Shown here piece after piece: positions 36,222 to 44,494 of a stretch of 64,000 nt of DNA (its first letter is position 1; each line of letters begins with the position of its first letter). The notes under the pieces are model-generated. The model made no database searches, was not told where the DNA came from, and saw nothing but the letters and a program-made list of their open reading frames with translations. The position numbers and the translations under genes were made by a program. Where the stretch lies: positions 1 to 64,000 of the forward strand of contig NZ_AZFV01000007.1 of NCBI RefSeq assembly GCF_001435815.1. Direction: 5' to 3'. The stretch comes from Companilactobacillus nantensis DSM 16982 (lineage in GTDB: Bacteria > Bacillota > Bacilli > Lactobacillales > Lactobacillaceae).

Positions 36222-36998
36222 TTGAAAAAGAATTATCGCGGAACCGTCTTTTTTGATTTAGACGGAACCCTATTAAATGCACAATCTCAAGTTGATGACT
36301 CTGTTGCAAAAGCAGTCCATCAAGTCGAACAAAACAATTATTTGCCAGTTATTTGTACTGGTCGCTCTCCCATCGAAATTGATGCCGTAACAAGTACAAC
36401 TGGTATTGATACTTATATTACTTTAAATGGGGCATTTGTCCAATCTCAAGACAAAGTTGTCTATCAAAAAAATATTGCGCCTGAGCTAGTTAAGGACGTC
36501 ATGGAATTAGCACACAAATCTGGCGATACAGTATACATGCATACACCAGACAGAACTTTCTTAAGTGGTAATACTCCTTATATTAAAGAATTCTTCCATA
36601 AATTACGTCTTGATGTACCAGAAATCGATCCTGATTTTTACAAAAAAGATGACATCCCTATGTTCGTTATCTTAACAGATGGTGATGGCTCCAGTTACGA
36701 AACTAAATTCCCTGACTTGCAATTTTACAACACCGGTTATTACTCAATCGATACTGTAGCTAAAGGCGTTTCCAAAATGAGTGGCATCCAACACTTGCTA
36801 CAGGCTTTAGATTTGGAAGACAAACCTACTTATGCATTTGGCGATGGTACCAATGACTTGCCAATGATTAAGTTTGCCGATTACAGCATTGCCATGGGTA
36901 ATGGTATAGATTCAGTTAAGGATGCTGCTACTTATGTTACCACTGAAAACGTTAACGGTGGTATTGTTAACGGTTTGAAACACTTTGATTTAATCTAA
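36222..36998 (+). CDS. HAD-superfamily phosphatase (Cof/IIB type)
   Basis: The start is TTG 36222 with GGTGAT 3-8 nt before it; no better ATG exists. The 258-residue protein has HAD motif I FFDLDGTLL, motif II in VICTGRSP, and the late motif GDGTNDLPMIKFADYSIAMGN. The cap is type IIB. Such enzymes dephosphorylate sugar phosphates or related small molecules. It is monocistronic, transcribed away from the two-component system, and closed by a strong terminator. A second member of the family is encoded at 40765. Confidence 0.9.
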   Translation: MKKNYRGTVFFDLDGTLLNAQSQVDDSVAKAVHQVEQNNYLPVICTGRSPIEIDAVTSTTGIDTYITLNGAFVQSQDKVVYQKNIAPELVKDVMELAHKSGDTVYMHTPDRTFLSGNTPYIKEFFHKLRLDVPEIDPDFYKKDDIPMFVILTDGDGSSYETKFPDLQFYNTGYYSIDTVAKGVSKMSGIQHLLQALDLEDKPTYAFGDGTNDLPMIKFADYSIAMGNGIDSVKDAATYVTTENVNGGIVNGLKHFDLI

Positions 36999-37063
36999 TT
37001 TCCTAAACTATTTATTACTATTAAAACTCACTAACCTTGAGGAAAATATAAATTATCGCATTC

Positions 37064-37113
37064 AAAAAAACGTAATCGCCAGTTATTTTGTTAACTGATG
37101 ATTACGTTTTTTT
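37064..37113. terminator. Bidirectional terminator
   Basis: AAAAAAACGTAATCGCCAGTTA and TAACTGATGATTACGTTTTTTT, a long stem serving the HAD gene and the convergent dehydrogenase gene. Confidence 0.9.
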
Positions 37114-38071
37114 AATTGATTATATATAAAGGTTCCTTAGCTTGATTTACTAATACAACATTGTTGGCAACGATATTAGCCATCGCATCTCGTGCTTCAA
37201 CTGTGGCGTTACCGATATGCGGCGTCAAAATAACATTGTCTAACTTCTTAAAACCAGCAGCTACTTCTGGTTCCTTTTCATAAACATCTAAGGCTGCTCC
37301 AGCTAATTCTTTGTTTTGTAAAGCCGTTAACAAAGCAGCTTCGTCAATTACAGGACCACGAGAAACATTGATTAAATAAGCTGAATTTTTCATTTGTTTA
37401 AATTGATCAGCACCCAAAATATGTTGTGTTTGGGGCGTCAATGGTGCATGTAACGTCAAAACATCACTTTGACGAATTAACTCATCCATAGAAACAAATT
37501 TGGCATTTAATTTTTGTTCAATTTCCGGTGCCAATTGATGACGTTGCGTATAAATGGTTTTCATATCAAAGGCTGCCATTCTTTTAGCAACAGCTTGACC
37601 AATTTGACCCATTCCAAAAATACCTAATGTTTTACCAGCTAATTCATGACCTAAGAAGAATAATGGTGCCCAACCAGCAAATCCAGTCGTTCGCATTAAC
37701 TTGTCACCTTCAACAATGCGGTGTGCTAAGGAAATAATTAAACCAGTTGTTACCTCAGCAGTGGAAACGGTCGAAACCTTTGGTGTATTCGTAACTGGAA
37801 TATTTTTCTCACGAGCATATTTAACATCAATATTATTGAATCCGGCTCCATAATTAGCAATCAGTTTTAATTGTGGGTCAGCGTCAATCACATCTTGATC
37901 AACTTGCGTAGATAGTGGCGTGATTAAATAATCTTTGCCGGCGATACGTTTGATTAATTCATCTTTCGTAATCAAATCATTGCCTGTATAACTTTCCACA
38001 TTTAATCCTGCCTTTTGCAAGACTTCTAAAGCTGCTTGTGGAATAGCGGCCGTTATGAGAACATTTGCCAT
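37112..38071 (-). CDS. D-isomer-specific 2-hydroxyacid dehydrogenase
   Basis: The 319-residue protein has the NAD loop GIFGMGQIGQAVAKRMAAF (about 146-164), the substrate-binding SQ/NYGAGFNNIDV segment, the Arg in NVSRGPVIDE and the His in LTPHIGNATVEAR. It is closest in appearance to glyoxylate/hydroxypyruvate or 2-ketoacid reductases of lactobacilli. The exact 2-oxoacid is unknown. It lies just before a terminator shared with the HAD gene and is separated from the next dehydrogenase gene by another hairpin, so it is its own unit. Confidence 0.9.
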   Translation of the reverse strand: MANVLITAAIPQAALEVLQKAGLNVESYTGNDLITKDELIKRIAGKDYLITPLSTQVDQDVIDADPQLKLIANYGAGFNNIDVKYAREKNIPVTNTPKVSTVSTAEVTTGLIISLAHRIVEGDKLMRTTGFAGWAPLFFLGHELAGKTLGIFGMGQIGQAVAKRMAAFDMKTIYTQRHQLAPEIEQKLNAKFVSMDELIRQSDVLTLHAPLTPQTQHILGADQFKQMKNSAYLINVSRGPVIDEAALLTALQNKELAGAALDVYEKEPEVAAGFKKLDNVILTPHIGNATVEARDAMANIVANNVVLVNQAKEPLYIIN

Positions 38072-38118
38072 ATTTTTTTCTCCTTGTTGTTCAACGAATT
38101 AATTAGTTGTCATATCGA

Positions 38119-38154
38119 GCAAAAAGGACGATACCCCAAATAGTATCATCCCAA
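38119..38154 (-). terminator. Terminator after the quinone oxidoreductase-like gene
   Basis: On the minus strand GGATGATAC and GTATCGTCC form the stem, followed by TTTTTG. Confidence 0.75.
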
Positions 38155-38158
38155 TTTT

Positions 38159-39154
38159 CTAGGCTTTAACAACAACCTTACCCATCATATGACCACCTTC
38201 AACTAACTCAGTAGCCTTCTTAATATTTTCCAAATTAAAACCATGGAAAACCTTCGTAACAGTTGAGTGAATCATACTACTGTCCAGACCATCTGCTAAC
38301 TTTTCCAAATAAGCTCCCTGGTCTGACATTGAATCTAACTTAAACTTGGCCTTAGTAAACATCCACTCCCAAGCAAAATTAACCGACTTCGATTTCAAAT
38401 CGGCGATTTGTGATTCACGTAAATTAGTAATTGTTGCGAACGTTCCAAATGGCTTAATTAATTCTACGATTTCTTTCCAATGTGGATCATTATCGCTCAA
38501 GCCAACAATGTAATCGACATTTTCAATTCCTAAATCATGAACTTGGTTAATTAAGTCCTGATGATGGTTGACCACAAGATCCGCTCCAAGGTCCTTGACC
38601 CAATCGACCTTCTCCGGTGTTGAGGCAGTCGCAATTACTCTTAAACCGGCTAAATGAGCCAATTGAGTGGCAATTGAACCAACACCACCGGCCCCGTTAA
38701 TAATTAAAATTGTTTTATTACGATTATCAACGGCTGGATTGATATTTAATTTTTCGAAAAGTAATTCACTAGCTGTCAAAGTTACCAATGGCATAGCAAC
38801 ACTTTTTTCAATCGAAGTTTCCTTAGGTGCGTGGGCAACGATTCGTTCATCAATAATTTCATATTCTTGATTTGAACCATCGCGCGTATAGTCACCAGCA
38901 AAGAAAACTTTGTCACCAATTTTAAAATTCTCGACTTCAGAACCAGTTTCTTCAACCACACCATAACCGTCGTATCCCAAAATTTTTGGTTCACTCAACT
39001 TGTCCGTGATATTCTTTCTAGTTGCAATATCAACTGGATTAATTGAAATTCCCTCAATTTTAACTAACAAATCACGGCCAGTAGCTGTTTCCTTAGTCTT
39101 ATCAAATTCTACAAAACTATCTATTTTATTGTCAGTAACACCAAATGCTTTCAT
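38159..39154 (-). CDS. Medium-chain dehydrogenase, quinone oxidoreductase-like
   Basis: The 331-residue protein has the GroES-like N-terminal domain (VKIEGISINPVD, LGYDGYGVVEETG) and a Rossmann domain with INGAGGVGSIATQLA (about 153-167). The cysteine cluster for structural zinc and the usual catalytic zinc ligands are not seen, which fits the zinc-independent quinone oxidoreductase branch, although many are annotated as zinc-binding alcohol dehydrogenases. It reduces quinones or enones with NAD(P)H. It is monocistronic between two terminators. Confidence 0.88.
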   Translation of the reverse strand: MKAFGVTDNKIDSFVEFDKTKETATGRDLLVKIEGISINPVDIATRKNITDKLSEPKILGYDGYGVVEETGSEVENFKIGDKVFFAGDYTRDGSNQEYEIIDERIVAHAPKETSIEKSVAMPLVTLTASELLFEKLNINPAVDNRNKTILIINGAGGVGSIATQLAHLAGLRVIATASTPEKVDWVKDLGADLVVNHHQDLINQVHDLGIENVDYIVGLSDNDPHWKEIVELIKPFGTFATITNLRESQIADLKSKSVNFAWEWMFTKAKFKLDSMSDQGAYLEKLADGLDSSMIHSTVTKVFHGFNLENIKKATELVEGGHMMGKVVVKA

Positions 39155-39242
39155 TTATCCAACCTTCTTTTCACGTTAACTCCATTCTATAACAAATAAG
39201 TTAGTGAGAAAATTTTTATCCCCCGTGATAATTATATTTATG

Positions 39243-39280
39243 TATGCCGCTTCCAAGAGCAAGAAATTTAGGTCGCTGTT
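39243..39280 (-). repeat. SR element solo end in a 444-bp intergenic region
   Basis: ATGCCGCTTCCAAGAGC at 39244 continues as CAAGAAATTTAGGTCGCTGT, the same outer arm as copies 4, 7 and 9. No matching left arm was found, so the copy is truncated. The rest of 39155-39598 is AT-rich, with no gene I can support. Confidence 0.75.
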
Positions 39281-39598
39281 AATGAATGGTAATTTTCCAA
39301 TGGTTGTTTTTTATAGTTTTAACATAATTAACTAGCATCACATGTTAAATACTAAAAAAAGCATTACCAGCTAATCCCTTTAAATTAACCGATAATACTT
39401 AACAATTAATAATTTTGTACTCTAAATATTTTTCAATATTAGATTGAGGTTAAATTATTTGATCTTCTTTCAGCAAACACTTTTACTTGATAGACTTTGA
39501 TTTTTAATTATCTCTGAAGGGTGAGTTTATTTAGAATCATTAATTTATCAATGCAAGGAGTCTGTTGTTTGTTCGGAATCATCCGATGCAAGTGTTAG

Positions 39599-40762
39599 TT
39601 ATTGCTTTTTATTTATTAAATTTTTATTTTGGGGTTTTGAAATTAGGGTTAAAAAAGCAATAATCGCCAACGCTACGGTAACCCAAAGTAAGACATTATC
39701 AGTTAAAGTTTTGGGACCAACTTTCCCTAATTGATTCCAAACAACTGGCGCAAAGAAAGCACTGATAATTGTCGCAATAGTCAAAAAGCTACTGAGAGTA
39801 TTAACTTGATTTGGCTTGAGTCCTGCATTACTAGTAAAAACTAAATAAGGACCTGTGTAAGAGTAAATATAATTGAAGAAAATAGCTGAACCGATGGCAA
39901 CACTTGAATTATTAGTGGTCCAAAGTAACAAGACAGCCATTGAAGCACCAGCATAACCAAGCGTCAAAGTAAATCGATGTAATCGTTGATGCAAGTATCC
40001 AAATGTTAACCCAGCAATGAGTCCACCTATATTCATGGCTGCTAGAGTTAAGTTAATCACTTGAGCATTACCGAACTGGTGGATTTCAAAGTAACTGGGT
40101 AGCTTTAACTGAACGCCCCAAATTAATAAGTAGGTTAGAAAAGTTAACGCAATTAATTTCCACTGACGGCTAGGTAGTTTGATCGAATGAGTAGTATCTT
40201 CTTCTTTGACTACTGGTTCTGGAACGAAAAATCCAACTAATATAGCAATGATAAACAATATCATATGCAACCAGAAAACTGCATGCCAACTTAAACTGAT
40301 GAGTAATCCGGCTAAACCTAAAAGTAAGGCATTTCCCAAAGCCGACAAACCGGTTTGATAACCCAATAATCGAGCTCGCAAGTTTCCGTGGTATGTGTGT
40401 GCGATTAAACTGATAGCATGCGGCGAGAATAGACCAATTCCCAGTCCTAATAGTATTCGACTAAACATTATTAACCAAAAGTTATTGGTTAATGCGGGAA
40501 TCAATCCACATAATCCACTGATTACTAACCCACTAATTACAACTTTGCGAAGGTTAAATTTTCTGACTAAATAGGGGTTTAGTAGCAAAGTTAATAAGGC
40601 ACTGAGATTAGCAATCGTAACTAACCATTCAATAAACGTTGTCGGTATCGTTGGAAAAGTTTGTTTTAATTGTGGAATAATTCCCGTAATGACAGTCGTA
40701 ATTCCACTAACAGTTGAAAGACTGAGAATACTGATTGTTGTTTTAGCAGATACTTGTTTCAT
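39599..40762 (-). CDS. Major facilitator superfamily transporter
   Basis: The 387-residue protein has about 12 membrane segments. The MFS features are the loop 2-3 motif (NPYLVRKFNLRKV) and SRILLGLGIGLFSP in helix 4. It resembles the CynX/NimT or arabinose-efflux type exporters, but the substrate cannot be read from the sequence. It lies 2 bp after the HAD phosphatase gene on the same strand, which suggests a shared transcript and perhaps removal or uptake of a phosphorylated or sugar compound. Confidence 0.85.
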   Translation of the reverse strand: MKQVSAKTTISILSLSTVSGITTVITGIIPQLKQTFPTIPTTFIEWLVTIANLSALLTLLLNPYLVRKFNLRKVVISGLVISGLCGLIPALTNNFWLIMFSRILLGLGIGLFSPHAISLIAHTYHGNLRARLLGYQTGLSALGNALLLGLAGLLISLSWHAVFWLHMILFIIAILVGFFVPEPVVKEEDTTHSIKLPSRQWKLIALTFLTYLLIWGVQLKLPSYFEIHQFGNAQVINLTLAAMNIGGLIAGLTFGYLHQRLHRFTLTLGYAGASMAVLLLWTTNNSSVAIGSAIFFNYIYSYTGPYLVFTSNAGLKPNQVNTLSSFLTIATIISAFFAPVVWNQLGKVGPKTLTDNVLLWVTVALAIIAFLTLISKPQNKNLINKKQ

Positions 40763-40764
40763 AA

Positions 40765-41556
40765 TTAGTGTTCCAAGAATTTATCAATCGTTTGTAAAAC
40801 ACCTTGGTCTTGATTATTGGCAGTAGTTTGGTCAGCCACAGCAGATACGTTAGCTTGAGCATTTTCCATAGCCACGCCGCATCCTACTTCACGCAACATT
40901 TCTAAATCGTTACCTCCATCACCAAAAGCCATCATTTCACTCAAATCAATATTCAAAATTTGACCAAGTTCTTTGAGTCCAGCAGCTTTATTAAGTCCTA
41001 GTTGAATGACGTCAATATCACCGTGACCACTACTTGTCGGTTCAGCTAAACCAACTAATGATTCACGAAGTTGCTCAACAATATTGTCAGTTTCTGCAAC
41101 AGGACAACTAATAGCAAATTTTAAAATATCATCATCAATTGATTCAAAATCATCCATCACTTCTAAATGATGGTAGTAGTGTCGCATTTCTTCAACATGT
41201 TCAGAATCCATTGTAGAAAGAGCATATGCACTCTTAGCACCACAAACAAGAAGTTTCAAATTAGGAATAGCTTGAATTTTATCTAAAATTGTCTGAACGT
41301 TATTTTGACTAAAAGCATGCTTGGCAAAAGTTTGTTTGGTGTTACGAATATAGGCACCATTTTCCGAAATATAAATAATATCTGGATAGTCTTTAAAGAA
41401 AGATTTGAGTTGGAAATATTGATTCCCACTAGCAACGACAAATTGAATTTGTTGGCTTTGGAGTTCTTGATATAGCCGTGCAAATTTTGCTTCATCATAA
41501 GTCATATCTGAACGTAAAAAAGTTCCGTCCATATCAGTTGCAATAAGTTTGATCAT
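40765..41556 (-). CDS. Cof-type HAD-IIB phosphatase
   Basis: The 263-residue protein starts MIKLIATDMDGTFLRSDM (motif I DMDGT), has motif II in FVVASGNQYFQ and the late FGDGGNDLEMLREVGCGVAMENA. These are the hallmarks of Cof-type sugar phosphatases. It is followed 2 bp later by an MFS transporter gene and preceded by an AraC regulator gene 68 bp upstream on the same strand. The AraC-HAD-MFS set looks like a small sugar-related unit. Confidence 0.92.
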   Translation of the reverse strand: MIKLIATDMDGTFLRSDMTYDEAKFARLYQELQSQQIQFVVASGNQYFQLKSFFKDYPDIIYISENGAYIRNTKQTFAKHAFSQNNVQTILDKIQAIPNLKLLVCGAKSAYALSTMDSEHVEEMRHYYHHLEVMDDFESIDDDILKFAISCPVAETDNIVEQLRESLVGLAEPTSSGHGDIDVIQLGLNKAAGLKELGQILNIDLSEMMAFGDGGNDLEMLREVGCGVAMENAQANVSAVADQTTANNQDQGVLQTIDKFLEH

Positions 41557-41624
41557 AGTAATTTACCTCGTTATTAATTGATAGCAGTAGTTTAGCATCT
41601 GAATAACTTGAACAAGGGACATTT

Positions 41625-42494
41625 TTAAAAGCAACTAGTATCAATTTGATAATCTTTAGCAAAATTATTGCGATATTCACTGGGAGTGATTCCCTTCCAA
41701 GCTTTAAAATTACGGTTAAAAGTCTTTCCGCTTGAAAAGCCACAACTGGCGGCAACGTAATCAATTGTCCGGTCAGTTTCGAGCAACAAACGTCGTGAAT
41801 TCAATAGGCGTATCAAACGCAAATACTGATTGACTGACATTTGAATATTGGCATTAAACTGTTTATTTAAGGTTGTCAAAGAAATATGATGTTTACTTGC
41901 CAAAATATTGCCGTCAAGCTCTTCAGCGTAATTTTGATTAATTTGTACCATAACATCATCGACCAAATTTGAATTGGGACTTACATCCTTATTACTATGT
42001 GATTGCGTAAAATTTTCACCTAATTCATTTAACAAACCGTAAAAATGACTCAAAACATTTAATCGTGAAAGATCAGTTAAAGGTTCACGTAAGATTTGTT
42101 GAATTGCTAGTAAATGATTTTTAATCCGTTGATATGATTGATGGTGCCTGTGCGCTGAATCAATTCCTTTTAAAATAAGTTGCCAATCCTTGCTTTGGGG
42201 AACTTGTTGTTGTAAAAAATTATCATCAATAATTAAGCCAAACTCCAAATAATGTTCATTTCTCAGTGCAGTGGCACTGTGAATTTCTCGATGATTAGTT
42301 GCCCAAATATCACCAGGTTGAAAGCGTTTTGTTTGCCCATCAATCACAAAATTTACTGGTCCACCCTGAACCAAATAATTAATTTCAATTTCTTGATGCC
42401 AATGTGGATTTACATGAATCGTTTGAGAGTCATGCTCGTAAAATTTAAAAGGCAATTGTGCCAATGATTGCACCGTTTCATGTAGAATTTTCAT
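41625..42494 (-). CDS. AraC family transcriptional regulator
   Basis: The 289-residue protein has an N-terminal cupin-like sensor (HVNPHWHQEIEINYLVQGGPVNFVIDGQ, about 27-54) and a C-terminal pair of helix-turn-helix motifs (HHISLTTLNKQFN and TIDYVAASCGFSSGKTFNRNFKAWKGITPSEYR). The GFSS...F..FK.W.G.TPSEYR pattern is the AraC signature. It likely senses a sugar or derivative and activates the HAD and MFS genes downstream. Confidence 0.92.
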   Translation of the reverse strand: MKILHETVQSLAQLPFKFYEHDSQTIHVNPHWHQEIEINYLVQGGPVNFVIDGQTKRFQPGDIWATNHREIHSATALRNEHYLEFGLIIDDNFLQQQVPQSKDWQLILKGIDSAHRHHQSYQRIKNHLLAIQQILREPLTDLSRLNVLSHFYGLLNELGENFTQSHSNKDVSPNSNLVDDVMVQINQNYAEELDGNILASKHHISLTTLNKQFNANIQMSVNQYLRLIRLLNSRRLLLETDRTIDYVAASCGFSSGKTFNRNFKAWKGITPSEYRNNFAKDYQIDTSCF

Positions 42495-42596
42495 TTAAGT
42501 TACCAGTCTTTTTAGAATATGCGTTAATAATATCTTATTTAATTTAATTAATAAAGCCAAACAATAGTATTTATTAAACCAATATGCTACTAGAAC

Positions 42597-42631
42597 AAAA
42601 AAACGACCTCCAAAATGGAAGTCGTTTTTTC
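42597..42631. terminator. Bidirectional terminator
   Basis: AAAAAAACGACCTCC and GGAAGTCGTTTTTT form the stem, with A and T flanks; it ends the 3D-domain gene on the minus strand. Confidence 0.85.
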
Positions 42632-42645
42632 AATATTCAAATGTA

Positions 42646-43317
42646 TTAACCAATAATCTCAACAGTTGCACTAGTAATTCCGTATGAAGGAATCATACTA
42701 TTTGGCATTGCCATATCGATTTGGTATGGATTGTCATAGGCGAATGTACCTGTATCATTAACGGTACGATAGTAGACATCCCCTTGAGCTGTAGTAATCT
42801 TCAAACGTGACCAACGTGGAATCACACTTAGATTTGTAGCAACTCCTGAATAACCCATGTCTGATCCTAAAACAGCTGGATCGTAAAAACTAATTTTAAA
42901 TGTACCAACATTTTTACCTGTTGATTGCATTTCGACTGGTGGCTCTGCGGCCGCTTGTGTAATAGCTTGTTGTGATGCTTCGATTTGTTCTGGTTGTGAA
43001 GTTTGGACTGGTGCATGGTCAACATCTGAATCGTCTGATTGTGATGTGACGTCCCCCATATTTGGATCCTTTTCACTATGACTGATACCAGGCATAAATT
43101 CCTTATTGTCTGATAACGATACTTTTTTGTTTAGTGTATAAGCATCGCCACTAACTGCTTGTTTTGTTTCCAAGTTAGTTAATGTCTTTTGAAAATCTGT
43201 TGTATTACTTACTTGGCTTGATGATGAATCTGCAGCATAGGCAACTGAATATCCCATACCCCCTGTAATTATCAAACTAATGATAAGTAGTGCATCTAAT
43301 TTAATTTGCTTTAGCAA
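42646..43317 (-). CDS. Secreted 3D-domain protein (peptidoglycan-related)
   Basis: The 223-residue protein starts with a signal peptide or membrane anchor (LDALLIISLIITGGMGYSVAYA). A low-complexity Ser/Asp/Gln-rich region (about 30-125) follows, and then a C-terminal double-psi barrel of the 3D family. The conserved parts are FKISFYDPAVLGSDMGYSG, RTVNDTGTF and the final IDMAMPNSM with conserved Asp residues. Such domains occur in lytic transglycosylase-like or resuscitation-type proteins. The usual LysM wall-binding domains are absent. Confidence 0.85.
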   Translation of the reverse strand: MLKQIKLDALLIISLIITGGMGYSVAYAADSSSSQVSNTTDFQKTLTNLETKQAVSGDAYTLNKKVSLSDNKEFMPGISHSEKDPNMGDVTSQSDDSDVDHAPVQTSQPEQIEASQQAITQAAAEPPVEMQSTGKNVGTFKISFYDPAVLGSDMGYSGVATNLSVIPRWSRLKITTAQGDVYYRTVNDTGTFAYDNPYQIDMAMPNSMIPSYGITSATVEIIG

Positions 43318-43521
43318 CTAATCTCTCCCCGGTTTTATGTTTACCAGAGGCAACTATACAAGATGAATATAACAAACATATTACAGGAATAATAAGAAAT
43401 TTCTGTTGAACTCATTTTTTGTAACATTCTCGTAATAAGGGTCAAATAATACTAAATATATTATTAGTAATTACACAAAGTGAAGAATTTTAACATATTG
43501 TGATACTTTTAGCAATATTTT

Positions 43522-43578
43522 TGTAACCGATTACGATAAAAATAAAAAAATGTTTGTTTGCGAGAACAAATATTTGTT
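43522..43578 (+). promoter_or_regulatory. cre-like site and 14-bp palindrome upstream of the FMN reductase gene
   Basis: TGTAACCGATTACG (43522-43535) differs from the cre consensus only at the last base. AACAAATATTTGTT (43565-43578) is a perfect palindrome and may be an operator. They lie in the 316-bp gap before the gene at 43634, which has no other gene. Confidence 0.5.
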
Positions 43579-43633
43579 GAATAAATTTTTTTGTGATAAT
43601 TTAGAAATATCGAAAGTGATGGAGGAATTTTAA

Positions 43634-44182
43634 ATGTCAAAAAAAATTGCTGTTGTTGTAGGTAGTCTACGTAAAGGATCATATTCAAAGCAAATTGCTA
43701 AGAACATGATGAAGTTGTTCCCTAGTGACTACGAATTAGAATTTTTGGAATTTGGTAACTTGCCACTATATAGTGAAGATATTGATACACCAGAAACAGT
43801 TCCCGCTGAATATACTGCATTCAGAGACCAAATTAAGGCTGCTGACGGTGTCTTGTTCGTTACACCCGAATATAACCGTTCAATCCCTGGTGGCTTAAAG
43901 AACGCTATTGATGTTGGTTCACGTCCTTATGGTGAAAATGCTTGGAATAACAAGCCAGCTGCTGTTGTCAGCGTCTCACCTGGTGCTATCAGTGGTTTTG
44001 GTGCTAACCATGCCCTACGTCAATCATTGGTATTCTTAAATATGCCTACATTACAACAACCAGAAGCTTACATCGGAAATGTTACAAAGATTCTTGATGA
44101 AGATGGTAACGTTGCTGAAGGTACTGTTGGCTTCTTACAAAGTATTGTTGATGCTTATGTTGGTTTAGTAAATAGATACTAA
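43634..44182 (+). CDS. NADPH-dependent FMN reductase family protein
   Basis: The 182-residue flavodoxin-like protein begins MSKKIAVVVGSLRKGSYSKQIA (phosphate loop) and has FVTPEYNRSIPGGLKNAID, the FMN-binding signature of the NADPH-dependent FMN reductase family. It reduces flavins, quinones or azo compounds in the cytosol. GGAGG precedes the ATG. A possible cre and a palindromic site upstream suggest regulation. Monocistronic. Confidence 0.92.
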   Translation: MSKKIAVVVGSLRKGSYSKQIAKNMMKLFPSDYELEFLEFGNLPLYSEDIDTPETVPAEYTAFRDQIKAADGVLFVTPEYNRSIPGGLKNAIDVGSRPYGENAWNNKPAAVVSVSPGAISGFGANHALRQSLVFLNMPTLQQPEAYIGNVTKILDEDGNVAEGTVGFLQSIVDAYVGLVNRY

Positions 44183-44265
44183 AATATGTCGTTATCCGGT
44201 TACTCATTGTTTTTTTTACCTGCTATGAGAAACCTCTGACTAAGATATTTTAATAATTTAAAAAC

Positions 44266-44321
44266 AAAATCCAGATAATCTTGAGAACTTTAATGTTCTC
44301 TTAGATTATCTGGATTTTTTA
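44266..44321 (+). terminator. Terminator after the FMN reductase gene
   Basis: AAATCCAGATAATCTTGAGAAC and GTTCTCTTAGATTATCTGGATTT pair, with a T run. Confidence 0.9.
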
Positions 44322-44350
44322 CTTCTATATTATTAATTCATTTGAAAAAA

Positions 44351-44460
44351 ATGGTTGGAAGAGCTGAGAGTATTCCTATGCAGCAAAAACTCGAGACTGT
44401 CATTTGGATCGAACGATTCCGCACAACCTAATGAATACCTTCAGTTCTGGAAATGACATT
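44351..44460 (+). repeat. SR element, degenerate copy 10
   Basis: The ends GTTGGAAGAGC and TTCTGGAAATGACAT correspond to GTCGGAAGAAT and TTCTGGAGACGGCAT of copy 8. The closing stem GAGCTGAGAGTATTC (44361-44375) pairs with GAATACCTTCAGTTC (44433-44447). Between them ACTCGAGACTGTCATTTGG and TCGAACGATTCC recall hairpin 3. Hairpins 1 and 2 are missing. It lies between the FMN reductase terminator and the end of the lyase gene. Confidence 0.65.
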
Positions 44461-44494
44461 TTTCACTAAACCATCATTCTAACTGAAAAAAGTT

